This document shows, one piece after another, positions 9,484-19,006 of a DNA stretch of 64,000 bases. A program made the position numbers and the translations under genes. This DNA is from Rhodothermales bacterium (GTDB taxonomy: Bacteria; Bacteroidota; Rhodothermia; Rhodothermales; UBA10348). How positions within the stretch are numbered: position 1 is the stretch's first letter; each line of letters starts with the position of its first letter. Location: positions 155,208 to 219,207 of the forward strand of contig JAVJVN010000020.1 in NCBI GenBank assembly GCA_040221055.1, written 5' to 3'. Below the pieces are notes generated by a model. That model did not search any database and was not told where the DNA came from. It was given only the letters and a program-made list of their open reading frames with translations.

Positions 9484-9584
9484 ACGGCACCCGCGTGGAT
9501 CGGGATCCCGCCCGCTTCGTACATGGCGGCTCAGCTATCCTCCGAACGCGACACGCGCCGTCCGAACCAAGATTTTTTCCAAGC

Positions 9585-11063
9585 ATGAACGAACTTCGCC
9601 AGCATTTCGCCAAGATCGCCGACCTGAACCACGCCGCTGCCCTCTTGGAGTGGGACCAGGAGACCTATATGCCCGAGGGCGCGGCCGAATCCAGGGCGCT
9701 ACAGCTGTCCACGCTCCGCTCGTTCGCGCACGAACTCCTGACCTCGGACCGGACGGCGAGCCTGCTGGATTCGGCCGCGCCCGAGTCCGACATGGACCGG
9801 GATTTCATCCGGGTGGCCCGCCGGGACCTGGAAAAGGCCACCTGCCTGCCGTCTTCCCTGGTCGCCGAATTGGCGGCCACCACCGGGCGGGCAAAGGGCG
9901 CCTGGCAGCGGGCCCGGGCGGCCAACCGGTTCGCGGACTTCCAGCCGCACCTGGAGAAGATCGTGGACCTGTGCCTGCAGCAGGCCGAGGCCTACGGATA
10001 CGTCGACACGCCCTACGACGCCCTCCTGGACCTGTACGAGCCGGACATGCGGACCGCGACGGTGACCAGGACCTTCACCGACCTGCGTGCGCGGCTCGTC
10101 CCGCTGGTCCAGCAGATTGCCGCCGCCCCGCAACTGGACGACGCCCCGGTCCGGGGGCATTTCCCGGAAGCCGCGCAGTGGGCCTTCGGTCTGGAAGTCG
10201 CCCAGGCGTTCGGGTATGATCTCACGCGGGGGCGGCAGGACCGCTCGGCGCATCCGTTCAGCACGTCGTTCTCCATCAACGATTCCCGGATTACCACCCG
10301 CCTGGAGACGGACTTCTTCAATCCCGCCTTTTTCGGCACGCTTCACGAAACCGGACACGCTCTGTATGAGATGGGCGTCGACCAGGACCTGGAGCGCACA
10401 CCGCTGGCCGAGGGCACGTCGCTCGGCATGCACGAATCCCAATCCCGCATGTGGGAGAACCAGATCGGCCGCAGCCTGCCCTTCTGGAACCACTACATGC
10501 CGCGGGCGCAGGCGCATTTCCCGGACGGGCTCGCGGGAGTCACCGCCGAGCAGATGTACCAGGCAGCAAACCGCGTAGAGCCCTCGCTCATCCGCGTCGA
10601 GGCCGACGAAGTCACCTACAACCTGCACATCATGCTGCGCTTCGAGCTGGAGCAGGATCTGATTTCCGGGCGGCTGAACGTGGCCGACCTGCCGGCGGCC
10701 TGGAACGACCGCATGGAGGCGTGGCTGGGGCTGCGTCCTTCGAACGATGCGGAAGGCGTGCTGCAGGACATCCACTGGTCGCTCGGGGCCATCGGCTACT
10801 TCCCGACCTACGCCCTGGGCAATCTGATGTCGGCCCAGCTGTTCGATGCGATGGCCAAGGACCTCCCGAATCGCGACGACCTCGTGGCGTCCGGGCAGTT
10901 CGCTCCCATCCTGGCGTGGCTCCGCGAACACGTCCACCAGTGGGGACGCCGCAAGACCGCCACGCAGATCCTGGAGGATGTGTGCGGCACGGGATTGGAT
11001 GCCGAGCCGTTCGTGCAGTACGTATCGGCCAAATACGGCGCGCTCTACGGATTGACGTCCTGA
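9585..11063 (+). CDS. M32-family metallocarboxypeptidase
   Basis: 492 residues, matching the roughly 500 of thermostable carboxypeptidase Taq. The start at 9585 is chosen because MNELRQHFAKIADLNHAAAL is the usual family N-terminus; the open frame extends 30 codons upstream without similarity. The zinc motif HETGH lies at about 254-258, followed by the family-specific HESQSRMWEN. The enzyme removes C-terminal amino acids (not proline) from peptides in the cytoplasm, probably in peptide recycling. No signal peptide. Confidence 0.94.
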   Translation: MNELRQHFAKIADLNHAAALLEWDQETYMPEGAAESRALQLSTLRSFAHELLTSDRTASLLDSAAPESDMDRDFIRVARRDLEKATCLPSSLVAELAATTGRAKGAWQRARAANRFADFQPHLEKIVDLCLQQAEAYGYVDTPYDALLDLYEPDMRTATVTRTFTDLRARLVPLVQQIAAAPQLDDAPVRGHFPEAAQWAFGLEVAQAFGYDLTRGRQDRSAHPFSTSFSINDSRITTRLETDFFNPAFFGTLHETGHALYEMGVDQDLERTPLAEGTSLGMHESQSRMWENQIGRSLPFWNHYMPRAQAHFPDGLAGVTAEQMYQAANRVEPSLIRVEADEVTYNLHIMLRFELEQDLISGRLNVADLPAAWNDRMEAWLGLRPSNDAEGVLQDIHWSLGAIGYFPTYALGNLMSAQLFDAMAKDLPNRDDLVASGQFAPILAWLREHVHQWGRRKTATQILEDVCGTGLDAEPFVQYVSAKYGALYGLTS

Positions 11064-11120
11064 TTCTGTGCATTTCTTATCAAGTGTGACATTTGTGTAT
11101 ACATTTGTTCACTTATGATA

Positions 11121-11128
11121 TAGTTTTG
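11121..11128 (+). promoter_or_regulatory. Bacteroidota-type -7 element (TAnnTTTG) before the haem-uptake operon
   Basis: TAGTTTTG matches the Bacteroidota -7 consensus exactly, 28 bases before the ATG of the receptor gene, in an AT-rich 93-base gap. TTTG motifs occur upstream at 11092 and 11104, but neither is at the usual -33 spacing, so only the -7 element is called. Confidence 0.45.
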
Positions 11129-11156
11129 GCAGCTCGAAATCTGATCGAGTCTGCTC

Positions 11157-13157
11157 ATGTCCCGCGCTGCCGTCCTTCTTTTCCTGCTGCTGTTCTGCGC
11201 CGCTTCCGTGCTTCCCGCACTGGCCCGGCAATCCGGAACGCCGCCTGACGCGGAGAAACCGCGCCGCGATTCGCTGTGGACCGTCGAGATGCCCGTCATG
11301 GTCATTACGGCGTCCCGCACACTGCAGCGGCTCAAGGATACGCCGGTCCCGACACGGGTCGTCCGGTCCGAGGACATCCGCCGAACGGGGAGTCTGCGAC
11401 TGACCGACGTGCTGTCCCAGGAGCCCGGGCTGTTCATTGTGCACGACCACGGCGCGGGCATCCAGATGCAGGGCATGGATCCCGCCTACACGCTCATCCT
11501 GATCGATGGACAACCCCTGCTCGGCCGCACGGCCGGCACCCTCGACCTGGACCGGCTGCCGGTGGCTGACATCGAGCGCCTGGAAATCGTGCAAGGCCCC
11601 TCGTCGTCCCTGTATGGATCGGATGCGCTCGCCGGGGTCATCAACATCATCACGCGTTCGCCCGCCGACGGGCTCACGGCCACGGGTATGGTGCGCCGCC
11701 AGTCATTCGCCACGACCGATGCGAACGCGTCCGTGTCGGGCGGGGCAGGCCCGGTATCGGCCGCCCTCCATGTGAACAGCCTCACCTCGGACGGATACGA
11801 CCTGTCTCCCACGGCCGTAGGCATGACCCGCGCACCGTATGACAGCCAGACGGGCTCGCTGCGTCTGGACTGGGAGGCCGCTCCGAGCTTCGACAGCCGA
11901 CTGGACGTCCGCATGGCCCGCCAGGCGCGCCGCGACGAGACGCTCGTCGGTGTGCTTGAGGACCGCCAGTACGACTGGTCCGTGAGTCCCGCGCTCGCCT
12001 GGCGGGCCACACCGGTCCACCGCATCCGGCTGAGCGGCCACGCCGCCTCGTTCCGGACGACCTCCACCGTGGACGCGTCCACCTCCCGGTTCCGCCAGGG
12101 CATGTACCGGCTGGAAGCGATCTATGATCATCTGGGGAGCCAGCACCACCTGGTCACGGCCGGTGCGGGTGCCACGCGCGACGTGGTGCGTGCCGACCGG
12201 ATCCTGGGCGAGCGTCGGTCCATGGAGGCCGCACACGCCTTCCTGCAGCATCAATGGGCCCGAAGGTCCCGATTCCAGACCACAGCCAGTGCGCGGTTGG
12301 ATGTGCACAGTGAATACGGAACGCATGTGTCCCCCAAACTCGCGCTCCTGGGCGAACCCACCGACCGACTCCAGCTGCGCGTATCGGTGGGCAGCGGATT
12401 CAAGGCCCCGACGTTCCAGCAGATGTTCATGGACTTCACGAATCCCGTGGCCGGCTACTCCGTGATCGGTGCATCGGATGTGCGGCCGGAGCAGTCGGTG
12501 TCCTGGAATGCGTCCGTAGCGTGGAATCCCCACCGGCGGGTGGACATCACGGTATCGACCTTCCTGAACCGTGTTCGCGACCTGATTGAGACCGTCCCGG
12601 TGGCCATCAAGCCGAACGGCCAGAATGTCTTTTCCTATGTCAACCTGGACCGGATCCGGACCCGCGGTCTGACGCTCGACCTGCAAACGCGGCCCACCCG
12701 GACGGTGAGCGTTCGCGCCGGCTATCAGTTCCTGGATACGGCGGACCTGTCCGTGCTGGAGGACCTGGATGCCGGGCGGGTGTTTGCCCGCCGGGACGGC
12801 GTGGATTACCGCCTGACGCGCAAGGACTACGGAGGCCTGCTGAACCGTTCGCGCCACTCCCTGCATGCCGCCATGACCGCCGAGCGCGTAATGGCCGGCG
12901 TCGACGTCACGGTCCAGGGGCAGTACCGCAGCCGGTACGGGCACGCCGACCTGAACGGCAACCTCATCCTGGACGCCGCCAATGAATATGTCCCGGGCCA
13001 CTGGCTCTGGAACGTCACCACGGAACGCTCCGTGGGCAACCGCCTGCGTCTGCAGGCGGGCATCCGCAACCTGTTCAACCTCACCAACGCACCGCTCATC
13101 CCATCCCAGCCGGGGCGCCAAGTGTTCGCTTCGCTGGCATTCGAGTATCAACCATGA
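11157..13157 (+). CDS. TonB-dependent outer-membrane receptor, probably for haem (HmuR-like)
   Basis: 666 residues with a signal peptide (FLLLFCAASVLPALARQ). The plug domain (about 45-160) contains LKDTPVPTRVV, GLFIVHDHG, LILIDGQPLLG and the conserved IVQGPSSSLYGSDALAGVIN. A 22-strand barrel follows, with SGFKAPTFQQMFM in the position of the FRAP region known from haem receptors. It would move substrate across the outer membrane using TonB energy. The haem assignment rests mainly on the HmuY-like gene that overlaps its stop codon by four bases. A TonB-box-like N-terminal stretch (PVMVITASR) follows the signal peptide. Confidence 0.88.
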   Translation: MSRAAVLLFLLLFCAASVLPALARQSGTPPDAEKPRRDSLWTVEMPVMVITASRTLQRLKDTPVPTRVVRSEDIRRTGSLRLTDVLSQEPGLFIVHDHGAGIQMQGMDPAYTLILIDGQPLLGRTAGTLDLDRLPVADIERLEIVQGPSSSLYGSDALAGVINIITRSPADGLTATGMVRRQSFATTDANASVSGGAGPVSAALHVNSLTSDGYDLSPTAVGMTRAPYDSQTGSLRLDWEAAPSFDSRLDVRMARQARRDETLVGVLEDRQYDWSVSPALAWRATPVHRIRLSGHAASFRTTSTVDASTSRFRQGMYRLEAIYDHLGSQHHLVTAGAGATRDVVRADRILGERRSMEAAHAFLQHQWARRSRFQTTASARLDVHSEYGTHVSPKLALLGEPTDRLQLRVSVGSGFKAPTFQQMFMDFTNPVAGYSVIGASDVRPEQSVSWNASVAWNPHRRVDITVSTFLNRVRDLIETVPVAIKPNGQNVFSYVNLDRIRTRGLTLDLQTRPTRTVSVRAGYQFLDTADLSVLEDLDAGRVFARRDGVDYRLTRKDYGGLLNRSRHSLHAAMTAERVMAGVDVTVQGQYRSRYGHADLNGNLILDAANEYVPGHWLWNVTTERSVGNRLRLQAGIRNLFNLTNAPLIPSQPGRQVFASLAFEYQP

Positions 13158-13771
13158 CACGTATTTCCCTGCTTTCCCTCATCCTGCTGTTCACGCTCAC
13201 CGCCTGCAGCGACGACCCGGCGTCCCCGGACGGCGGCAATGAAGTGGTCGCCGAACGCGTGGCCGACCTGCCTGCCGATCCGTTCGTCGGATTCGTCAAC
13301 GGCCGCCCCGTGGGTCAGAACCTCCATTCCTTCTACAGCCTGCGCGAAAACCGCATTGTTGAACGCGCCGATTCTGCGACGACGCAGTGGGACGTGGCCT
13401 TCCGGGGCTCGACCATCCTGGTGAACGGCGGAACCAGCGGGCCTGGCCAGGGCGCGGCTCAGATCCTGGAAACCACCTTTGCTGAAGTGACGCTGGCCCC
13501 GGAAACCGGCTATGCCACCGATTCGGCCGCCGGACCGGCGCTGGGTACGGGCAGCGGTCAGTCCTGGTATTCCTACAACCCCGCGACGCAGATCCTGCAG
13601 CCGACCCCGGGCCGCGTGATTGTCGTGAAGACGGCGGACGGCCGGTATGCCAAGATCAACATGGTATCGTACTACCGCGGCGCACCGGCCAACCCGGTGA
13701 ATACGGACGAAGCCCGCTACCTGACGTTCGACTTCGTCTTCCAGCCCGATGGCAGCCGGTCATTCGAATGA
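13154..13771 (+). CDS. HmuY-family haem-binding lipoprotein
   Basis: 205 residues. Lipoprotein signal with lipobox LTAC (C18). The sequence FYSLRENRIV, TQWDVAFRGSTILVNGG and SGPGQGAAQ follows the HmuY family pattern: a beta protein on the outer surface that takes haem from host or environmental haemoproteins and passes it to the receptor. It begins inside the receptor's stop codon (ATGA), so the two are translationally coupled. In HmuY haem is held by two histidines, but here the mature part is poor in histidine, so ligation may differ. Confidence 0.82.
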   Translation: MTRISLLSLILLFTLTACSDDPASPDGGNEVVAERVADLPADPFVGFVNGRPVGQNLHSFYSLRENRIVERADSATTQWDVAFRGSTILVNGGTSGPGQGAAQILETTFAEVTLAPETGYATDSAAGPALGTGSGQSWYSYNPATQILQPTPGRVIVVKTADGRYAKINMVSYYRGAPANPVNTDEARYLTFDFVFQPDGSRSFE

Positions 13772-14472
13772 TCTCCTTCGTCCACTACATCCCGATCCTG
13801 ACGACCCTGCTGGCCGTCCCGTTCTCCATCCGGCTGTACCGGCATTGGCGGAAAAAGCCGTCCGCGCTGTACCTGTTCTGGTGGATGCTCGGGGTCATCA
13901 TGTACGGCGTCGGCACGCTGACCGAGAGTCTGACGACGGTGCTGGGGTGGCAGGAGGGCGTATTCCGGGCCTGGTACATCAGCGGGGCGCTGCTTGGCGG
14001 CGCTCCGCTGGCCCAGGGCACCATCTACCTGCTCATGAAGCGACGCACCGCCCACGTCCTGACGGGACTGCTCATCGTGTATGTGGCCGTGGCAGCCGGG
14101 TTCGTGCTGGTCTCCCCCATTGACTACATCCTGGTCGAGGCGCACCGCCTGTCGGGCAGCGTCCTGGAGTGGCAGTGGGTCCGGTTGTTCTCGCCCATCG
14201 TGAACCTGTACGCTTTCCTGTTCCTGGCCGGTGGCGCCGCCTGGTCGGCGTGGAAATACCGGCACGCCGGCGCCGAATTCGCCAGCCGCGTGAACGGCAA
14301 TGCCCTGATTGCCGTAGGCGCGCTCTTGCCCGGCATCGGGGGATCGTTCACCCGGGCGGGCTACGTGGAAGTGCTGTATGTGACCGAATTGCTGGGACTT
14401 TCCCTCATCTGGTGGGGATACCACGTCATGGTCCGGAATCCATCCGGGTCGGTGCATGCCAACCAGGGTTGA
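13768..14472 (+). CDS. Multi-pass membrane protein coupled to the haem-uptake genes
   Basis: 234 residues with about six or seven membrane helices (starting near 5, 37, 68, 96, 148, 182 and 205) and short basic loops such as RLYRHWRKKP. No family recognised and no catalytic motif. Its ATG overlaps the HmuY stop (ATGA), so it belongs to the same operon and is likely made in proportion. Possible roles are inner-membrane haem or iron handling or a regulatory membrane sensor; neither is shown by the sequence. The same-operon position is the main clue. Confidence 0.75.
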   Translation: MISFVHYIPILTTLLAVPFSIRLYRHWRKKPSALYLFWWMLGVIMYGVGTLTESLTTVLGWQEGVFRAWYISGALLGGAPLAQGTIYLLMKRRTAHVLTGLLIVYVAVAAGFVLVSPIDYILVEAHRLSGSVLEWQWVRLFSPIVNLYAFLFLAGGAAWSAWKYRHAGAEFASRVNGNALIAVGALLPGIGGSFTRAGYVEVLYVTELLGLSLIWWGYHVMVRNPSGSVHANQG

Positions 14473-14497
14473 TCCTTCCTCGTTCCGCGAGTACAAT
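14469..14497 (+). promoter_or_regulatory. sigma70-like promoter of the hibernation-factor gene
   Basis: TTGATC (-35) and TACAAT (-10) with exactly 17 bases between them, 27 bases before the ATG at 14525. The -35 overlaps the stop codon of the membrane protein upstream. Confidence 0.6.
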
Positions 14498-14524
14498 AGA
14501 GGTACAGGAAAACCCCTAAAACCC

Positions 14525-14872
14525 ATGAGCATCAACCTCGAGCTCCATCTGGACCACCTCCACATTTCCGATGCGGTCGTCGAGAAAATCCAGTCCCGCC
14601 TGGACGGGTTGGATGAAGAGCGCAACGACATCACCGGAGCCTATGTATCGGTCAAGCAGATGTCAGGCAAGCCCACCGTCAACCTCTACGAAGCCACGGT
14701 CGTCCTGTATCACAAGCCGGAAAACCTGACCGGATCGGCCAAGTCGCGGGACATTCCGGAAGCGATTGCCGATGCCCTGGTCGGAGTGGAACGCCAGCTG
14801 CGCAAGGCCCGCTCCGCCATCCGGGATCGACGCAAACGAGCCGTGAAGGCATCGAAGCTTCTTACAGACTGA
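14525..14872 (+). CDS. hpf: Ribosome hibernation-promoting factor / RaiA-type protein (short form)
   Basis: 115 residues starting MSINLELHLDHLHISDAVVEKI; the open frame runs 23 codons further upstream but this start fits the family and the promoter. The fold pattern (strand-helix-strand with LYEATVVLYHKP, then AIADALVGVERQLRKAR) is that of the sigma-54 modulation / S30EA family, which binds the small ribosomal subunit in stationary phase and blocks translation. It lacks the C-terminal dimerisation domain of long HPF and carries a basic tail (RDRRKRAVKASK). Its 3' end overlaps the opposing lipoprotein gene by 11 bases. Confidence 0.83.
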   Translation: MSINLELHLDHLHISDAVVEKIQSRLDGLDEERNDITGAYVSVKQMSGKPTVNLYEATVVLYHKPENLTGSAKSRDIPEAIADALVGVERQLRKARSAIRDRRKRAVKASKLLTD

Positions 14873-15767
14873 ACTCGGCGCTGCCGCCCGGCACGGACGT
14901 GGACGACTGCAAGGCGTACGGCGTCCGCGGCTGCGGTGACGCCGGCACGCTCCCCTCCAGCAGCCGAACGGCAAACGGTGTCGAACGGTTGTCGTCTTCG
15001 GCCATTTCCACGGTCACGAAAACCGCAGCTCCGGAGAAATCGGGCGGAAACGTCACACCGGCGGGAGGATCCAGCAGGAAGTCCTCACCCGGAACGAGAG
15101 GGACATCCTGGAAACTGTGGGGGTTCGACTCATCGAACCGGTCTCCCCGGGAAAATTTTCCGGTGGAGAACACGGTACCGTCCGACAAAGAAATCCATCC
15201 CTCATAAATCCACTGGGAAGGCAGCTCCGGCAAGTCCAGCGTCGGCTGGAGTTGAGCGCCCTGTCCGGTCCCGAACCACAAGCCACCCAGCTCGTTGTTC
15301 GGGTTCGTGTCGGAGGGCGTAGCGAGCTGGAAGGCCCCCGTGAATGGTCCACCCAGCTCCGCACCCAGGGCCAGCGGATGATCCACCGACAGGGTGACTC
15401 CTCCATTGTCGACATCACCCGCCATGAGGACGCGATTCGACGGGACGGTACCAGAATCCGTCTTGCCGTTTATGGTCACCATGACGGTCGTGGCGCGGGC
15501 CACGTTCGCCGACATGGACAACGTCCGCGATACGATCTGGCCCAGGTTGTTCACGAACTGACCGTTCTCATTCACATTGAACACCGTCGACCCGACCGGC
15601 GTATTGTCCACCATGGCCCAGACCTGATACCTGAAGCCATCCTGGAGGGGCACCAGCCCGTCCACGTCCAGGGTTATCCGGAACCGGTTTGCCGGCTCGT
15701 CGGAAGAAGAGGTACTGTCACAACCGGCGACAAACAGGATAACCAGGAGAACGGGCAGGTAGCGCAT
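14862..15767 (-). CDS. Lipoprotein with two RskA-C-like beta domains
   Basis: 301 residues from the ATG at 15767 (MRYLPVLLVILFVAGCDST), which gives a lipoprotein signal with C16; the longer open frame upstream is not protein-like. The mature part has two similar segments (FRYQVWAMVDNTPVGSTVFNV and WIYEGWISLSDGTVFSTGKFS) that resemble the extracytoplasmic domain of RskA-type anti-sigma factors, though no membrane helix or sigma-binding part is present. Function unknown. The gene converges on hpf and is divergent from the DAHP synthase. Confidence 0.75.
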   Translation of the reverse strand: MRYLPVLLVILFVAGCDSTSSSDEPANRFRITLDVDGLVPLQDGFRYQVWAMVDNTPVGSTVFNVNENGQFVNNLGQIVSRTLSMSANVARATTVMVTINGKTDSGTVPSNRVLMAGDVDNGGVTLSVDHPLALGAELGGPFTGAFQLATPSDTNPNNELGGLWFGTGQGAQLQPTLDLPELPSQWIYEGWISLSDGTVFSTGKFSRGDRFDESNPHSFQDVPLVPGEDFLLDPPAGVTFPPDFSGAAVFVTVEMAEDDNRSTPFAVRLLEGSVPASPQPRTPYALQSSTSVPGGSAEFSL

Positions 15768-15889
15768 GATATTCAGGGCAAGGTGACATCGGGAATTCCG
15801 TGTCGATACGTCCACGGCGCGACCCGGTTCTTGAAACCTGCATTGGGTACAGGCTTTTGCCCGAAACTTCGACGACGTACTTTCCCGAC

Positions 15890-17215
15890 ATGCCCACTGC
15901 CACCCGACCCATCCTGCAGCAGCCGCTCTATCCGGATGCCACCAAGCTTCGCGCCACGCTGAAGGAATTGTCCCAGCGCCCGCCGCTCGTGACCCCATGG
16001 GAAATCCGCCGGTTGGAATCCCTGCTTGCGGAGGCCGCGGCCGGAAAGCGATTCCTGCTGCAGGGCGGCGATTGCGCGGAGTTGTTCTCGGAATGCCGTC
16101 CCGAAATCATTTCCAACCGGCTGAAAGTACTCCTTCAGATGAGCCTCGTACTCATCTACGGTCTGCGCATGCCGGTGGTACGGGTCGGTCGGTTCGCCGG
16201 ACAGTACGCCAAGCCCCGCTCGGCCGACCTGGAAACCCGGGGCAACATGACGCTGCCCTCGTACCGCGGGGACATCGTGAACGGGACGGAATTCACGGCC
16301 CACTCCCGCACCCCGGACCCGGAGCGCATGCTGCACGCGTATCACCACGCGGCCGCAACACTGAATCATGTGCGGGCCCTGGGCGAAGGCGGATTTGCCG
16401 ACCTGCATCATCCGGAAAACTGGAATCTCGGTTTCGTGAACCAGGATGCCCTCCGGAAGGAATACCAGGACGTGGTCGATGCCATCCTGGAATCCATCCG
16501 GTTCATGGAGGCCGTGGCACCGGGACCCCGGACGGAAATGGAGCGCGTGTCGTTCTACACCAGCCATGAAGCCCTGCTGCTCCCGTTCGAGGAGGCGTTG
16601 ACGCGCGAGGACGCCCAGTCCAGCCAGACCTTCAATATTTCGACGCATTTCCCGTGGGTGGGCATGCGCACCGCCCAGCCCGATGGCGACCACGTGGCCT
16701 ATTTGTCAGGCATCGCAAACCCGGTGGCGTTGAAAGTCGGTCCCGACATGCCGGTTGAAGACCTCAAGACGCTGGTCCGCACCTTGAACCCGGACGCCCG
16801 ACCCGGACGATTGACGCTCATCACCCGCATGGGGGCGGAACACATCGAACGGTATCTCCCGGGAATCATCGAGGCTGTCAAGGCCACCGGTACACCGGTG
16901 TTGTGGACCTGCGATCCCATGCACGGGAATACGGAAACTCTCGATTCAGGCATAAAGACCCGCCGGTTCCAGACCATGCTGACGGAGCTGGAGTCGGCCT
17001 TCGATATCCATGCCGCGGCGGGGACGGTGCTGGGCGGCGTGCACCTGGAATTGACGGGCGAGAACGTGACGGAGTGCACCGGCGGGGCCGGCGGCCTGGA
17101 CGAAGACGACCTCAAGCGGGCGTATCAATCGCAGGTGGATCCCCGATTGAACGGGGAACAGGCACTGGAGATGGCCTTCGCCATCATCCGGAAGCGCCGC
17201 TTCATGCGGGAGTAG
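15890..17215 (+). CDS. 3-deoxy-7-phosphoheptulonate synthase, class II
   Basis: 441 residues, typical for class II (plant/mycobacterial type) DAHP synthase. It condenses phosphoenolpyruvate with erythrose 4-phosphate, the first step of the shikimate pathway. Key motifs: LLQGGDCAELF (metal Cys at 62), GRFAGQYAKPRS, SHEALLLPFEEALTR, TRMGAEHIERYLP, and WTCDPMHGNTE. The start at 15890 is chosen over an upstream in-frame ATG because the family begins with a short segment before the PPLVTPWEI helix. Its last 14 bases overlap the opposing kinase gene. Confidence 0.95.
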   Translation: MPTATRPILQQPLYPDATKLRATLKELSQRPPLVTPWEIRRLESLLAEAAAGKRFLLQGGDCAELFSECRPEIISNRLKVLLQMSLVLIYGLRMPVVRVGRFAGQYAKPRSADLETRGNMTLPSYRGDIVNGTEFTAHSRTPDPERMLHAYHHAAATLNHVRALGEGGFADLHHPENWNLGFVNQDALRKEYQDVVDAILESIRFMEAVAPGPRTEMERVSFYTSHEALLLPFEEALTREDAQSSQTFNISTHFPWVGMRTAQPDGDHVAYLSGIANPVALKVGPDMPVEDLKTLVRTLNPDARPGRLTLITRMGAEHIERYLPGIIEAVKATGTPVLWTCDPMHGNTETLDSGIKTRRFQTMLTELESAFDIHAAAGTVLGGVHLELTGENVTECTGGAGGLDEDDLKRAYQSQVDPRLNGEQALEMAFAIIRKRRFMRE

Positions 17216-18962
17216 CCCGTCGTGGAACGGTAACGGTGAACGACGTCCCGGCACCCTGTGCCGAATCCACCGATATGCGTCCGTGCATTTCTTCCACCAG
17301 TCCGTAGGCGACACGGAGCCCCAGGCCACTGCCCTCCACGGGCCGGTCCAGATCGAAGGCCTCCTGGCTGAAAGCTTCGGCCGCCTGCTCCAGGAATCGG
17401 GCATTCATGCCGCGCCCGGTATCGGAAATCATGACCTGGACGTCGTCCGATGTACTCTCCAGACGCACATTCACGCGGCCTGACTCCGTGAACTGGATGG
17501 CATTGTCCAGCAGGTGACCGACGGCGTGTGAGAAGTGATCCGGATCCAGGATGGCATCCACGGGACCCGCGGGCTCCACGAACAGCAAGTCGAGCCCGGC
17601 CCGCTCTGCCTCGACCCGGAACGAGTCCGTGGTGGAGCGCATGAGTTCCACGATATCCACCTTGCGCGCGTGTTGCTCGATCTTGCCCGACGACAGATGG
17701 GCAACCGACAACACGGAATTCAGCATGCGGAGCAGGCGCGTGCCGCCGTCCCGGATGAGTCCGGCGAATTCCTGGTGCTCCCCTTCGGTTTCTTCCACGA
17801 GCATGTCGGAGAGTCCGATGATACCGGCAAGCGGTGTCCGGATTTCGTGGCTCATGTTGGAGAGGAACGCGGACTTCAGTCGCGACAGTTCTTCCACACG
17901 CTGCTTGGCAACCAGCAGTTGCCGTTCCGCCGCTTTCCTGTCCGTCACGTCACGCAGTACACACAGGTAGCCCAGCGGCGACCCGATCTCGTCCTCCAGC
18001 AGGTTTATCCGTGCGTCGAACCAACGCAACTCGTCGCCGATTCGCCGGGACACTTCCGCCGAAAACGTCCGCGTATCCCCATCCCGGCTCATGACATCGG
18101 CCAGGCCCCGGATGGCGCCCCGGAAGTGCGTGCCGATTGCTGACCGGTCCATGCCGAAAGCGGTCGTGGCGGCATCGTTCAAATCGGCAATGACGCCCCG
18201 GACATCCGTCACGATGACGGGATCCTGCATGACACGCATGATTTCCCTGCGGGCAATGGGACGCAGATCCAACAGGCTGAACCGGAACAATCCGATCGCG
18301 AAAAAGACGCCTGACACCGAAAAAGCCACCGGGGTGTAGTCCAGCTGGAAAAAAGCGTCCGGGTTGCTCAGGTAGAGGGCATTCAACAGCAACGGCACGA
18401 AACTGCCGCCGAGCATCATGGCCGCCTGCTGGCGACGCCGACCACTCAGTTTGAAGGCCGCATGCCCGAAAATGGACATGCTGGCACCGACCATGCCGTA
18501 TGCGTAGAGGGTATAGACCCAGAACCAGGGTCCATACGTCCGACCTACCGACGTGAAGTGCTCGCTCTCTGCCGGCCACTGGACGGCAAAGACCCACCCG
18601 TGCAACGCATTCGTGGCAATCAGGGCCATCGTGACGACGGGGACAATGAACAGGAGGGCCACTTCCCAGGCCTTCCGGAAATGACGGATGCCGGAGAACG
18701 CCAGCGCCATCAGGAACCAGGTCACCGGAATGACGGTGACCGAAATGAACTTGATGTCGGCCCAGAATCGCTTCACGCCGAAGTCCGGGCTGAGCAACTG
18801 AAACGTGGACGACATGGACCAGAACGCCGCCAGTAGCATGGACATCATGAAGTACCGGGCCTCGGGGGACCGGTACCGGTGCATGGCGTAGCCTCCCAGT
18901 GCCAGTGACAGCAGGATGCTCGCGACGAAGGGGGCGATAATGGGGAACGAAACGGTGTCCAC
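17202..18962 (-). CDS. Histidine kinase with N-terminal 7TM sensor and PAS domain
   Basis: 586 residues from a GTG start. Residues 1-235 form a seven-helix membrane region of the histidine-kinase N-terminal 7TM type. A PAS domain (about 242-340, DPVIVTDVRGVIADLNDAA), a HisKA domain with H372 (SNMSHEIRTPLAG) and an HATPase domain (DNAIQFTESGRV, DTGRGM, GSGLGL) follow. No response regulator lies next to it. It is 44 bases downstream of mnmA on the same strand, so it may share the transcript of the HTH regulator and mnmA. The signal sensed is unknown. Confidence 0.92.
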   Translation of the reverse strand: MDTVSFPIIAPFVASILLSLALGGYAMHRYRSPEARYFMMSMLLAAFWSMSSTFQLLSPDFGVKRFWADIKFISVTVIPVTWFLMALAFSGIRHFRKAWEVALLFIVPVVTMALIATNALHGWVFAVQWPAESEHFTSVGRTYGPWFWVYTLYAYGMVGASMSIFGHAAFKLSGRRRQQAAMMLGGSFVPLLLNALYLSNPDAFFQLDYTPVAFSVSGVFFAIGLFRFSLLDLRPIARREIMRVMQDPVIVTDVRGVIADLNDAATTAFGMDRSAIGTHFRGAIRGLADVMSRDGDTRTFSAEVSRRIGDELRWFDARINLLEDEIGSPLGYLCVLRDVTDRKAAERQLLVAKQRVEELSRLKSAFLSNMSHEIRTPLAGIIGLSDMLVEETEGEHQEFAGLIRDGGTRLLRMLNSVLSVAHLSSGKIEQHARKVDIVELMRSTTDSFRVEAERAGLDLLFVEPAGPVDAILDPDHFSHAVGHLLDNAIQFTESGRVNVRLESTSDDVQVMISDTGRGMNARFLEQAAEAFSQEAFDLDRPVEGSGLGLRVAYGLVEEMHGRISVDSAQGAGTSFTVTVPRRATPA

Positions 18963-19006
18963 GCTCTGGGTATCGTCCCAAATCCCGGATCGCTTAACGG
19001 TCCGGA

